Of a DNA stretch of 64,000 nucleotides, positions 55,386 through 64,000 are shown in pieces. The translations under genes and the position numbers were made by a program. The notes below the pieces were generated by a model that ran no database searches, was not told the origin of the DNA, and was given only the letters and a program-made list of their open reading frames with translations. Origin of the DNA: Closterium sp. NIES-65 (taxonomy: Eukaryota; Streptophyta; Zygnematophyceae; Desmidiales; Closteriaceae); contig CANXME010002011.1 of the NCBI GenBank assembly GCA_948144175.1, positions 248,001 through 312,000 on the forward strand. The letters run 5' to 3'. The first letter of the stretch is position 1. Each line of letters starts with the position of its first letter.

Positions 55386-55921
55386 TGTTGTAGAGGACTC
55401 TCCTCTACTTTGCAGGAACTGAGAATTGTTCTAAACAGTAGAGTACTCTGCTAGCTTTCCAACGGGCCGTAGATCACCTCGTTCGCCTAAGTATCGAGCG
55501 AGATATCGCCGTTTATGTGCTAGGTAGTGCTCTTAGATTGAAGGATAGGAGCTCTCTGGAATTTGTGTTCGAATGTACCTTGTACAAAGAACTTGAGTTT
55601 CACTATATTGGCATGCAATACAAAGAAAACATATTTATAGCATGCAAACAAGATCGAATCGCACAAGTAACCTTGAGCCGCTACACTCGCGAATGTTCGA
55701 GTAACATCGAAAGGATGAAATTCGACTCTTGAATTTCACCGATCCGAATTCTCCTTGGGTCTCGAATGTTCCTGGTGCTGCCATGTGGCACCGAATGGAA
55801 TGGGTCTTCCGAAGTCAATCCTCAACCCCACGCAAACCTGCAACTCACTCGAAGGTGAGAACCAAAAAGCAGCACCGTTCGGTGGTTGGGGGCAAAACCT
55901 AGCCCCACGCAACCTCCAACA
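55386..55921 (-). repeat. 5' LTR of the gag-only element (536 bp)
   Basis: On the minus strand it starts TGTTGGAGGTTGCG and ends CTACAACA. It is unrelated to families A and C. Confidence 0.88.
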
Positions 55922-56438
55922 ATCGCGATCTCGACGACGTTCGCGTGCCTCCGCAAAACTCGTCGAGCAGGTTACCCGGTCGACCTGGTCAACCCCTGGT
56001 GCTCCGGTCGACTCCCAGGTGCCTCCCGTCGACCACTGGGTCCATCTGGTCGACCACCGGGCGCTCCTGGTCGACCACACCTCCCGTCGAGCTACCCCTT
56101 GGTCGACGGACCCCTTCTGTCGACCAGAACTGCTCCGTCGACCTCCCAGTCGAACTACAGTTCGACGGGATGCTCCATAGACCTCCCCGTCGAACAGTAG
56201 GTCGACGGACTGCTTCGTCGACCTCCCGGACGGCTCACCCGTCGCCCAAGCCAGTCAGTTGCAGCTGTCGAGCATCCTGGTCGACAGCAACACCACACCG
56301 GTCCGCTGTAGCTCGTCGGAACCTGTCGAGCAACTATCCCATTGTGAGCAGTCGGCTGCTACTCCCGTACATCCGACCAAGTTGTTGGCGTTGCCCAAGC
56401 GTGGGCAGGGCCAACACTCCATTCCCGTTAACACAACA

Positions 56439-56794
56439 AACTTAACCAAAGCACGTCAAAGGGATTGAAGCACTCCAGCGTAAGCAAGCAACTCTCTCAC
56501 CACCTTCGTTCGTGCGTGCCACGATTCCTCTCCACCACCATGCAATCCATCCACCACCACCACCCACCCAACCTCCCTCTCCTCTCCTCCTTTGTTCGTG
56601 CCATGTTTTCTCTTCTCCACTCCACCGTCCAACCACCTCCTCGGTACCATCCACCCAAGCTCTTCGCTCTCCACCTTCGTTCGTGCCGTGCTATGGCACT
56701 TCTCCTCCACCCACCCACTCTGCCGAGTAAACCTCGCATCGCCTTGCTCACACACGCGAGGTTTATATTATGGCTAGCTAACCCGTTCCCTTTG
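56439..56794. other. No gene recognised; pyrimidine-rich
   Basis: CACC and CTCC runs with three copies of CCTTCGTTCGTGC (about 56505, 56595, 56678). Open frames here are short. Confidence 0.5.
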
Positions 56795-56913
56795 AGAAAA
56801 CTAAAACGAGAATGATGCAGTAACGAATGAAAGTGGTACAAATATGCAGCCCTAGAAATGTGTACCCCATATAGGCTACCCCACTACAGCCTAAACAACA
56901 TTATAATTTGACA
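56795..56913 (-). repeat. 3' LTR of Copia family A copy 3
   Basis: It starts TGTCAAATTATAATG and contains the core GGCTGTAGTGGGGTAGCC. Its far end is less certain. Confidence 0.75.
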
Positions 56914-57112
56914 CACCCCCATAGGCAAAGTGGGCGAGAACAAGGGGTTACAAGACCAGTCAAGCAAAGCTCAGGGTGGATCACGAAGTCACCACACATT
57001 CCGAGCACAAGTTTAAGGCCAGTAGGCCAGTTCACATGCAGGAGCACATATATATATAAAAAGTCTAAACAAACAAGAGTAGGAGCATATATATGTGACA
57101 GTACAAGCAAGG

Positions 57113-58809
57113 TCAAGAAGTGAGCAAGTGAGCCAAGATAGGCACAAGACCAAGCTGAGAACAGAAGCGTTGATGATCACAAGGCGGAAGTGCCTTAGTG
57201 AAGATATCAGCAGTGTTGGCCTCAGAGGCCACGTACGCAAGTTGCAACTGACCACGCTGCTGCAGCTCACGATCAAGAAAGTAGCGGAGAGCAATGTGCT
57301 TCGTTTTGTGCTCAAGGCGCTGCTCCCGACACAAGGCCAGCATGGCCTTGTTGTCCACGTACAGCACTAGAGGAGAACGAGGCGGCTCTCCAAGGTCAGT
57401 GAGCAGGTAGGTGAGCCAGCGAAGCTCCTGAGCAGCCATGGCTCCGGCGTAGATCTCAGCCTCACACCTAGAGCCGAGAACGGAAGACGAGCGAGTAGCC
57501 CGCCACGAAATAGAGCCGGAACCAAGGCTGAAGGTATAACCCTGTGACGACCGCTGTGTAGCCTGGTCGTCAGCCCAAGAAGCGTCTGCGTGTCCAGTGA
57601 GGACCACTGGACTCTGCCCTCCAAGCACTAGCCCAATGCCCGACGTACTGCACAAGTAGCGCAACACCCTCTTCGCTGCAGCCATGTGCTCCGGTCTTTG
57701 TCTCCAAGGAGCAACATAGCGTGCAAGAATGCTAAGAGGGTATGCAAGGTCAGGTCGTGTGCAGGTCATCAGGTACATGAGGCAGCCAACAAGCTCTGGG
57801 TACGGGCCACTCGACTCTACGGACTCATCCGAAGGCAGAGCTGAGAGCGAGTGGCGAGTAGCCAGAGGAGTGGCCTGAGGCGAGGAGTACGTGAAGCCGA
57901 AGCACTGAAGGACCTGCTGCACCATGTGTGACTGAGTCAGGGTAATGGTGCGGCGTGCTCTGTCCCGGGTGATCTGCAAGCCAAGGTAGCTGCGCAGTTC
58001 ACCCAAGTCTGTGCACGTGTCTCTCTTCTGCAGCTCGGACTTCACGTGGGCGAGTCCAGCAGTGTCAGCAGTGGCAAAGACCAAGTCGTCGACGTACACG
58101 AGGATGTAGAACGGCGGCAAAGAGGTGTCGGTGCGTAGAAACAGCGACGGGTCGGGAGTAGAGGGAGCAAACCCAAGAGCCGCAAGCGTAGTCCTCAATG
58201 TGTCGTGCCACTCACGCGGTGCCTAGCGGAGACCGTAGACTGGCCGTCAGAGGCTCCACTAGGTGCCAGGAGGAAAAGTCCCAGTGAAGCCAGGTGGACG
58301 GCGCAGCCAGATCTCCTCGTGCAGGCTACCCTACAAGAAAGCAGTGCTGAAGTCAAGAGAGTGGAGCTTGTAGTCGCGCTGAGCGGCTATGTGCAGCAGC
58401 ACCCAAAGAGTGGACATCTTCGGGGTGGGAGAGAAGGTCTGAAAGTAGTCAACTCCCTGCCGCTAACTGAAGCCACGAGCCACGTACCGCGCCTTGAAGA
58501 CAGGTGGAGAACCTGGTGGCTGCTTCACCTTGAAGATCCACATGCCACTGACGATGTTCGCCCCAGGTGGAGGAACCGCGTCAACGTAGGTGCCTGTGGA
58601 CTTCCACGATGCCATCTCTGCATCGATAGCTCCCTGCCACTGAGAGGAGTAGGGACCCTCTACGGCCTCCGCGTAAGAGCGCGGAGTTGGGATGTCAAGT
58701 GCATCCGGGTCTCTCTCAGGGGTAAGCAGTACGGACACGAGATGAGGTGAAGCAGCAGCCAGACACTAAAACTCCTCCTGCCTATCCTCAAGGACGTCCG
58801 TGCCAAGAG
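57113..58809 (-). pseudogene. Copia RT/RNase H remnant with several stops
   Basis: 58738-58463 encodes the RT start (SYAEAVEGPYSSQW, FKARYVARGFS), followed by TAG codons where copy 1 has CAG (for example in GLR-APREW at 58222-58224, and in AFL-GSLHEE). The stretch 58198-57113 is open for 361 codons and covers YVDDLVFA through RNase H and ADIFTKAL. C-to-T changes in CAG codons account for most breaks. Confidence 0.9.
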
Positions 58810-59686
58810 TGTTAGAGACTAAGGATGGAGTCTACGAAGATTAGGTGGCTAAAATTCTCAAAATCGTTGGCTTGAAATTCTGGACAGAAACCGCGACTTC
58901 ACAAGAAACGTTGTCGACGAAAAGTGCACAGTTAGAATCGTCTCAAACTTGAGTATGTTATAGCCCTTGTCCGTGGCTATCATTCCCAATTTGAATCGTA
59001 TCGAAAGATGGAGTAAATCTCGAGTTATGCTTCTCGGCGCACCAGGGGGTATGCTGCCACATAGAAACTTAATTCACTTACAATAGTTTCAAGTTCTCAA
59101 GAGTTACACACAAGAGAGTTAGAGTAGCACTAAACCAGGTAGGATGGGATGAGGAGGACGAGAGGGAAGGTCCCAAGAGAGTTCCCAACCAAGGAAACCC
59201 CATGTCACACAATTCCCCTCTCCATAGGCAACCCCACTTTCACTTTTGTCACTTTCCCAACCTCCACAATTCACCTCAACCCAACTTGGCCACACTTGCC
59301 AACCTGGTTTGGTTTCTCCCAACCACTTGGCAGCATCTACAGTGATGTTGACGAATTTCCCAACCCCCAAAAGTCTGTACCCCATATTGAGTCAACACCA
59401 CAACTTCCCATAGTCACCACAACCAGATATCAAAAGCATACGAACTCCAACGTTCGTAACTTTCTTGTTCGTGCTCCGATTGAAGTGATTATTGGTTCGT
59501 CGGAAAGCTCTTGAGCAGTGGAGTCACTTCAGATATCTGCTCAAGCCAAATAACATTCACACATACTCAGAAAATCCAAAACACAGAAAACACAAATTCT
59601 TGCGCACGCTCATTTCATACATGCAACGCACGAACACATGATGGGAGGCAGACAGACGTGAATGCAAATGATAGCATCACATAACA
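58810..59686 (-). repeat. 3' LTR of family D Copia (877 bp)
   Basis: On the minus strand it starts TGTTATGTGATGC and ends CTCTAACA. No long open frame of interest lies inside. Confidence 0.8.
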
Positions 59687-59702
59687 AACTCCCCCTCTGG
59701 CT
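59687..59702 (-). other. Polypurine tract of family D Copia
   Basis: The minus strand reads CCAGAGGGGGAGTT just before the LTR. Confidence 0.8.
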
Positions 59703-59743
59703 GCCTACCATCATCCCACATGCCATAGCTCAATCATGCACCC

Positions 59744-62700
59744 TCAATAGACACTCATTCCAGCAAGCTTCATGCCCTTCCAATGCTCAGATTCAGCCAG
59801 ACGCTTGGTGAGAATGTCAGCCGCCTGCTGATGGGTCTTCACAATCTCCAGTCGCACCTCCTTGTCCAGGAGCCTCCTCACCCAATGCCACTTAGGCCTG
59901 ATGTGTTTGGTCAGCCCATGAAGACAAGCATTCTTCGCTAGCTTCACCGCCGACTCATTGTCACAGAAAATCACAGTCGGCTCCCTCTGGCACACTCCGA
60001 TCTCCTCCAACAAACGCCTCAGCCACGCCACCTCCTTTGCCCCATGATGCAGGGCCATGTACTCTGTCTCACACGAGGACTGCCCCACCTCGTTCTGCTT
60101 CTTGCTGCGCCAGCTCACTGCACCACCTCCAAACAGGCACACATAGCCTCCAATGGTGGTGCCATCCGCCTTCACAGAGTTGAAGCTGGCGTCGGTGTAG
60201 CAAGTCAGAAGCATCTCCCCCTTGCCCAAATCAGCTGCACCCCTCTGCAGCCTCTGTCGCACAGCACTGTACTCCAAGCCCACTGATGCCGTAGCGCTCA
60301 CATAGCGGACCAACCTCTTGGCCGCTTCGAGCTGCTCATGACTGGGGCGTGCAACCACACTTGCAAGCCTGGATGTAGCAAAGGCAATGTCAGGCCGTGT
60401 GTGGTTAGCCGCATAATTGAGTGCCCCCACCATGGAATGAAACAACTTCCTGTCACTCTCACCCACCACCTCCTCATCAGCACAGGGCTCCACTGTGAAC
60501 CCTGAAGGCAGTGGGGTGGCTGGCTTTCCTCCATCTTGCAGCCCATACTTCTCTGCCAGCCCCTCACAGTACTTCCTCTGGTGCAACCTCAACACTCCCT
60601 TGTCAAGGTCCCTCTCCACATGCATACCCAGGTAGTACTTCACATCTCCCATCTTGGAGCACTTAAACTGCATCTCTAGCATCTCCTCCACACGCTCAAT
60701 CATTGCAGACGACTCAGAGAAGAGCAGGATGTCGTCCACATACACCAAGAGCATGAGAAACTGCTCCTTCTCTTGCAGCAGGAACAGGCTGTGGTCACAC
60801 TCACTCTTCTTGAACCCCCCAGCCAGCAGAGTCTCCTCTAGCTTGTGGTACCATGCACGAGGAGCCTGCTTCAGGCCATAGATGGCCTTCTTCAGCCTGC
60901 ACACCCTGCCGCTCCTATCATCCAAACCCTCAGGCTGTAACATGTACAGCTCCTCCATAATGATCCCATTGAGGAAGGCGGTGGTGATGTCCATCTGCTT
61001 CACCCGCCATCCACGGTTTGCTGCCATTGCCAGTGACACTTTCAATGTTGTGCCTTTCCCCACAGGAGCAAAGATCTCGTCATAATCCTTCCCCTTTGTC
61101 TGCTGAAACCCCTTAGCCACAAGCCTTGACTTGTAGCGGGTTAGCTCCCCATCAGGTCCGTACTTGTGCCTGAAGATCAGCTTGGAAGAAATGGCCTTCT
61201 TCCCAGGTGGCAGCTCACACAGCTCCCACGTCTCGTTCTCCAGCAGAGAGTCATACTCCTCCTTCACACTCTGCTTCCATTTTTCAGCATCCGCCCCGCT
61301 CAATGCTTCAGCTAGCGTCTTGGGCTCAGGAACAGCTGCCCAGTAGCAGTGTGCTATCTCATCCTCATCACACTGCTCAGCCACACTCCCAGCCCTTACC
61401 ACCTTTGGCTTGCCAAAGCTCGGATAGGTCAGCCGGTTAGGAGGGCGCACATCCCTCCTAGCACGGTCAACCGGACGTGCGGCACCTTGTGGAGCACCTT
61501 GCGGCTGCTGCTGCTGCTCCTCCACCTCAGGTTCTCCCCCATCCTCAGTCACCCCAGAAATCTCCTCCTCTGAGACAGTGACCTGCACTTGTCTCAAAGG
61601 CCGCTGCATCTCATCAGCCTCAATGATCAGCGGTGTAGTAGGAAGCTTCTGCTGCTGCTGCTTCCACTCCTTGTAGTATAAGGACTCGAGGAACTTCACA
61701 TCCCTCGACACAGTCAGCTGCTGGCTGGTCAAGTCCCAAACCAGCCAGCCTTTGTGATCCTTAGCAAGCCCCAAGTGCACACCCCATCTCCCAGAAGCTT
61801 CCAGCTTTCCCCTTTTCTCCTTAGGCACATGAAACACCACCATGCACCCAAAGGCTCTCAGAATGTTCACTGCTGGTGCACTCCCATACCACTTGGTGTA
61901 GGGGACCCACTGCTTGTCCCCCACAGTCGCCAGCACCCTGTTCTTCACGAGGGCGACCTGCCGCAGTGCAGTCACCCAAAATGGATCCAGCAGCCCTGCA
62001 CGCCCAAGGAGTGTGCGAGCACCTTCCTGCAGGGTCCGGTTGAACCGCTCAGCCACGCCGTTCTGCTGAGGGTTGTAGGGCACTGTGAGCTGATGCTGGA
62101 TCCCCTTCTTCTTCAGCACCGCCTCAAAATCAGCGCCAATGAATTCTCCCCCATTGTCGGTGCGAATCACCTTCACCTTATGTCCGCTCTCCCTTTGAGC
62201 TCTTGGCATCCACTCCTTGAGAACAGCCGCTGCCACCTCCCCCTTAGTCTTCAAAGGGTACACCCACACCGCACGCGTGTGGTCGTCCACAATCGTCAAG
62301 AAGTAGCGGCTGCCCGAGAGAGAAAGGGCCCTCGTGGGGCCCACCACATCCATGTGCACTAGTGCAAGTGGTGCCTTGGCTGGTCCTGTGCTGCTGCTGA
62401 AGGGAAACTTTGTGAATTTGGTCTCAAGGCAGGTAGGGCAGCTCCCAATCTCCTTTGCTCCCCCCTTCACCCCCAGCCCCTTCAAGTACCCTTCCTTTAC
62501 CAATTTCTGCAGCATAGGAATGTTCACATGGCACTGCCTCTCATGCCACGTCTCCCAATTAGCCTCACCACTCCCAGATGAAGCCTTTGCCCATGCAGCT
62601 GTCGCATCCACACCAGCAAGCACCTCACAATGTGGCTGCTGCACCTTCTTGACTGCATCCAGGGCCCCATCAGTTGGTGCAGTCTCCTCTCCTCCCGCAG

Positions 62701-64000
62701 TTGCTTTAGCCGCTGCCGCTGCCTTTGCCGTTGCTGGTGGTTTCCCCTTCCAAGGGATGATGGGCAGCTGCCACAGGTCCTTAATGCAGCTGCTCTTCTC
62801 CTCCAAGTTCCACAGCAGCAACTTCCCAAGCTTTGCACGACAGCTGGTTGGGCCGAAGGTAACTTCAGCCTTGCTCTTCTGCAGCCGGCGCACAGAAAGA
62901 AGGTTAGCGGACAAACCTTCAACCAACAGCACATTCCCAAGCCCCACAAGCTCTCCATTGGCTCCCATCACCTTAGCATTCCCAACACCAATCACAGGGA
63001 GCAAAGCACCTGAAGCGGCAGCCACAAACTTGATTTTCCCAGGAGGTTTTACCTGATCAAGCAAATCTGCCCGTGGGGTCATATGACTCGTGCAACCTGA
63101 ATCGATCACCCAGTGAGTGAGGGGGTGCATCACAACCTTCCCAACTGAACCCACATCACCCCTACTTCCTTGCACATCCTCAACCATGAGGAACATCCCA
63201 GGGTCGGCTTTACCTTGTGCACCATCACCTTGTGCACCTGAACCTTGCACAGCGCCACCTCGTGCACGTTCACCACTTGGCGGCTTCATGCCTGGAGGCG
63301 CCCATCCTTCAGGCCGGCTGAAACATTTGAACCATGGGTGTCCAGCCTTCTTGCAGTACCAGCACGCACCCTCCATTCGGGTGCTCCCCCTGCCACCAGA
63401 GCTTCCATGCCCCTTGTTGTAGTCACCTCGGCCTCTTCCTCTGCCAAAGCCTCTCCCACGGCCTCGGCCTCTCCCTCCTCCTCTCCCTCTGCTGCCTCCT
63501 GCAGCTCCATACCCCTCAGCAGTTTTGTTGGCAGCACCACCTCCAGTGTGGCGCCTGTGGAAGTCCTCCTGCAGGATCTGCTGCCGTAGCCACTCAGGCG
63601 TACATTTGTCTTGCTGAACGTTGAGGGTGGGGATGAGGTTGTCCCACGAGTTGTCGAGCACCGAGATGATCTTGGTGCACTGTTGCATCTGCGACACTTC
63701 GCTGCCCGCCGCTGCCATCCTCGCATAGGTGTCCTTGATCTTGTCAAGGACCGGTTTCACATCATCTCCCGGTTTCATGGAGAGGGCAGCCAACTCCTTC
63801 TCCAACACAATCACCATCGGCAGCGTGTTGGGCTGAATCACGTCGCGTAGCAGCTTCCACGCCTTCGGTCCCGAGTCATCGAGCTCCACCAAATCCTTGA
63901 TGTGCTGGAACATGTCGTTGTTGACCGATTGGAGGATGAGGTCGTACAGCACCGCGCTCTTCTCAATCCACCGATCGCGGGCATCTCCTTCCCCCGGCAT
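59744..64000 (-). CDS. Copia gag-pol polyprotein, intact, 5'-partial
   Basis: The frame runs to the window edge, where it happens to read ATG; gag of this type usually starts some 60-80 residues earlier, so I treat it as partial. In order: gag (LYDLILQSVNNDMFQHIKDL, QILQEDFHRRH), an RGRGRG-rich stretch, a CCHC knuckle CWYCKKAGHPWFKC, protease WVIDSGCTSHMT, the GAG-pre-integrase motif (WHERQCHVN, CPTC), integrase (LVHMDVVGP, IRTDNGGEF, NPQQNGVAERF), RT (KSRLVAKGFQQ, MDITTAFLNG, IYGLKQAPRAWY, YVDDILLFS) and RNase H (CYTDASFNS, SCETEYMA, CDNESAV, AADILTKRL). All expected catalytic motifs are present. Confidence 0.95.
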   Translation of the reverse strand: MPGEGDARDRWIEKSAVLYDLILQSVNNDMFQHIKDLVELDDSGPKAWKLLRDVIQPNTLPMVIVLEKELAALSMKPGDDVKPVLDKIKDTYARMAAAGSEVSQMQQCTKIISVLDNSWDNLIPTLNVQQDKCTPEWLRQQILQEDFHRRHTGGGAANKTAEGYGAAGGSRGRGGGRGRGRGRGFGRGRGRGDYNKGHGSSGGRGSTRMEGACWYCKKAGHPWFKCFSRPEGWAPPGMKPPSGERARGGAVQGSGAQGDGAQGKADPGMFLMVEDVQGSRGDVGSVGKVVMHPLTHWVIDSGCTSHMTPRADLLDQVKPPGKIKFVAAASGALLPVIGVGNAKVMGANGELVGLGNVLLVEGLSANLLSVRRLQKSKAEVTFGPTSCRAKLGKLLLWNLEEKSSCIKDLWQLPIIPWKGKPPATAKAAAAAKATAGGEETAPTDGALDAVKKVQQPHCEVLAGVDATAAWAKASSGSGEANWETWHERQCHVNIPMLQKLVKEGYLKGLGVKGGAKEIGSCPTCLETKFTKFPFSSSTGPAKAPLALVHMDVVGPTRALSLSGSRYFLTIVDDHTRAVWVYPLKTKGEVAAAVLKEWMPRAQRESGHKVKVIRTDNGGEFIGADFEAVLKKKGIQHQLTVPYNPQQNGVAERFNRTLQEGARTLLGRAGLLDPFWVTALRQVALVKNRVLATVGDKQWVPYTKWYGSAPAVNILRAFGCMVVFHVPKEKRGKLEASGRWGVHLGLAKDHKGWLVWDLTSQQLTVSRDVKFLESLYYKEWKQQQQKLPTTPLIIEADEMQRPLRQVQVTVSEEEISGVTEDGGEPEVEEQQQQPQGAPQGAARPVDRARRDVRPPNRLTYPSFGKPKVVRAGSVAEQCDEDEIAHCYWAAVPEPKTLAEALSGADAEKWKQSVKEEYDSLLENETWELCELPPGKKAISSKLIFRHKYGPDGELTRYKSRLVAKGFQQTKGKDYDEIFAPVGKGTTLKVSLAMAANRGWRVKQMDITTAFLNGIIMEELYMLQPEGLDDRSGRVCRLKKAIYGLKQAPRAWYHKLEETLLAGGFKKSECDHSLFLLQEKEQFLMLLVYVDDILLFSESSAMIERVEEMLEMQFKCSKMGDVKYYLGMHVERDLDKGVLRLHQRKYCEGLAEKYGLQDGGKPATPLPSGFTVEPCADEEVVGESDRKLFHSMVGALNYAANHTRPDIAFATSRLASVVARPSHEQLEAAKRLVRYVSATASVGLEYSAVRQRLQRGAADLGKGEMLLTCYTDASFNSVKADGTTIGGYVCLFGGGAVSWRSKKQNEVGQSSCETEYMALHHGAKEVAWLRRLLEEIGVCQREPTVIFCDNESAVKLAKNACLHGLTKHIRPKWHWVRRLLDKEVRLEIVKTHQQAADILTKRLAESEHWKGMKLAGMSVY

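Larger units (their letters stand above)
54524..55921 (-). mobile_element. Gag-only Copia derivative (family E), 1398 bp
   Basis: On the minus strand: a 536-bp 5' LTR (55921-55386), tRNA-iMet primer site, a complete-looking gag frame, then directly the last 151 bp of an LTR (54674-54524). Pol and most of the 3' LTR are absent. ATCGC flanks the unit exactly (54519-54523 and 55922-55926). It is inserted in the old family C solo LTR. Confidence 0.92.
46354..56433 (-). repeat. Old solo LTR of Copia family C, split by two nested insertions
   Basis: Three pieces (46354-46680, 54369-54523, 55927-56433) join into one LTR homologous to the intact 1135-bp LTRs, but with one instead of six 40-bp internal units. 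It begins TGCGAAGATAAA and ends CGTTAACA on the plus strand. CAACA flanks the whole (46349-46353 and 56434-56438). Confidence 0.92.
56795..58809 (-). mobile_element. Ty1/Copia family A, copy 3, decayed and truncated
   Basis: On the minus strand RT and RNase H lead to the polypurine tract (56926-56914) and a 119-bp LTR (56913-56795). The 5' part ends at 58809, where another Copia LTR begins, so its remainder should lie beyond that element, outside the window. Confidence 0.92.
58810..64000 (-). mobile_element. Ty1/Copia element, family D, 5' end outside window
   Basis: On the minus strand an unbroken gag-pol frame (64000-59744) is followed by a polypurine tract and an 877-bp LTR. It is inserted in the decayed family A copy 3, interrupting its gag-pol linker. 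The left target duplication would be AAGAG (58805-58809). Confidence 0.93.

Overview
This window looks like nuclear DNA of a streptophyte (green plant lineage). It carries Ty1/Copia and Ty3/Gypsy LTR retrotransposons with plant-style initiator-tRNA-Met primer sites, a CHASE-domain hybrid histidine kinase of the plant cytokinin-receptor type, a fasciclin (FAS1) secretory protein and a receptor-kinase-like gene, all with GT-AG introns. The GC-rich coding style, abundant minisatellites and Gly/Pro/Ala-rich Copia proteins suggest a charophyte alga (perhaps a zygnematophyte) rather than a flowering plant. That placement is inference.
Layout. 1-4555: end of a Copia element (family A) lying in the reverse transcriptase of a Gypsy element (4556-7175, minus). 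7176-17247: host DNA with a two-exon pseudokinase-like gene (8762-10916, plus), a solo Gypsy LTR with target-site duplication (12728-13069) and a three-exon FAS1 gene (14091-15411, minus). 17248-24400: second, decayed family A Copia. 24648-24775: family A solo LTR. 24940-28690: a large pyrimidine-rich block followed by a purine-rich block, both minisatellites. 29156-30531: two unrecognised intronless reading frames. 31970-44259 (minus): hybrid histidine kinase gene, of which fourteen exons are recovered here, thirteen of them joining in phase. 46354-56433: an old solo LTR (TSD CAACA) into which an intact recent Copia (46681-54363, TSD CTGTC) and a gag-only Copia derivative (54524-55921, TSD ATCGC) were inserted. 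56795-58809: third family A Copia, decayed, cut by a fourth Copia with an intact reading frame that runs off the window end (58810-64000).
Most unusual signal. Nearly every exon of the histidine kinase gene has one to many partial tandem copies of its own splice-site edge (acceptor plus exon start, or exon end plus donor) in the adjoining intron. Between the copies of several such duplications sits a short perfect or near-perfect palindrome of the form TTTGAG-RCGY-CTCAAA. I know no named element that matches this. The kinase itself keeps the phospho-accepting His and a complete receiver domain but lacks recognisable N and G2 boxes of the ATPase domain.
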